Assembly: GCA_029937545.1 (NCBI GenBank)
Contig: JAPYPR010000006.1
Location: 82,184 to 146,183, forward strand
Source: Erythrobacter sp.
Lineage (GTDB): Bacteria; Pseudomonadota; Alphaproteobacteria; Sphingomonadales; Sphingomonadaceae
Length of the DNA: 64,000 bases
Direction of reading: 5' to 3'
In this document: positions 63,962 through 64,000 of the stretch, one piece after another
Layout of the letters: each line of letters begins with the position of its first letter
How positions within the stretch are numbered: position 1 is the first letter of the stretch
The notes under the pieces: generated by a model
Told to the model about the DNA's origin: nothing
Databases searched by the model: none
The model's input: only the letters and a program-made list of their open reading frames with translations
Made by a program: the position numbers and the translations under genes

Positions 63962-64000
63962 TTAGATCCACCATGTGACGAAGGCTGCGATGGCGATGGT
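63962..64000 (-). CDS. Possible C-terminal end of an IS transposase
   Basis: A minus-strand frame open at the window edge ends TIAIAAFVTWWI then TAA. The short hydrophobic C-terminus resembles those of IS5-type transposases, and the sequence just beyond (GAGTCCGGACCCTAA on the minus strand) could be a terminal inverted repeat. Only 12 codons are visible, so this is a weak call. Confidence 0.3.
   Translation of the reverse strand, partial: TIAIAAFVTWWI

Noticed and set aside
47282..64000. CRISPR array, rRNA genes, or second tRNA copy in the island
   Set aside because: Looked for regularly spaced repeats and for the tRNA 3' sequence; none found within the window.

Overview
The window looks like a piece of chromosome from an alphaproteobacterium of the Sphingomonadales, most likely an Erythrobacteraceae relative. 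This is inferred from several signs. GC is high. The complex I operon runs straight into birA, coaX, the RNase J gene and a DUF1467 gene. A ppiD-trp-lexA block is present. The lexA operator is of the alphaproteobacterial GTTC-N7-GTTC type, and the small heat-shock gene has a ROSE-like leader. No database was searched.

Region 1 (1-2043): the 5' part of a thiolase gene, divergent from a coniferyl-aldehyde-type dehydrogenase gene. Region 2 (2171-21095): a tightly packed operon with all 14 complex I genes (nuoA-N), plus a predicted lipoprotein gene between nuoC and nuoD and two small membrane-protein genes flanking nuoE, followed by birA, coaX, rnj and a DUF1467 gene. Most junctions overlap by 1-8 bases. 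Region 3 (21096-27822): a group of poorly known genes. It encodes a two-TM giant coiled-coil protein, an Hpt-like protein whose phosphoacceptor His is Glu, a membrane protein with a nucleotidyltransferase-like N-terminus, a helical unknown, and a histidine-kinase-like protein whose phosphoacceptor His is Pro.

Region 4 (27830-47281) is housekeeping: gltA, gltX, a frameshifted comEC, lexA, trpC/D/G, an aminopeptidase, a lipoprotein glycosidase, trpE, ppiD, tpiA, secG, pyrG, an Hsp20 gene with a sigma-32-like promoter and a ROSE-type RNA thermometer, grxC, a nitrilase-family gene, a DUF1178 gene and tRNA-Arg(CCT).

Region 5 (47282 to the window end) is a mobile island. A large serine recombinase gene abuts tRNA-Arg, and its last 13 codons and stop lie on the antisense strand of the tRNA gene. 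The island carries a four-gene hypothetical operon, a MobA/MobL-type relaxase gene and a run of genes including two exonuclease-like proteins. It may reach the end of a transposase-like gene at the right edge.

The most interesting content of the island is a compact three-gene operon at 52797-56963. It encodes an SMC/RecF-like ABC ATPase, a soluble histidine kinase, and a response-regulator receiver domain fused to an aminoglycoside-phosphotransferase-like kinase domain. This looks like a phosphorelay-controlled conflict or defence module that I do not recognise as a described system. The right end of the island is not visible.
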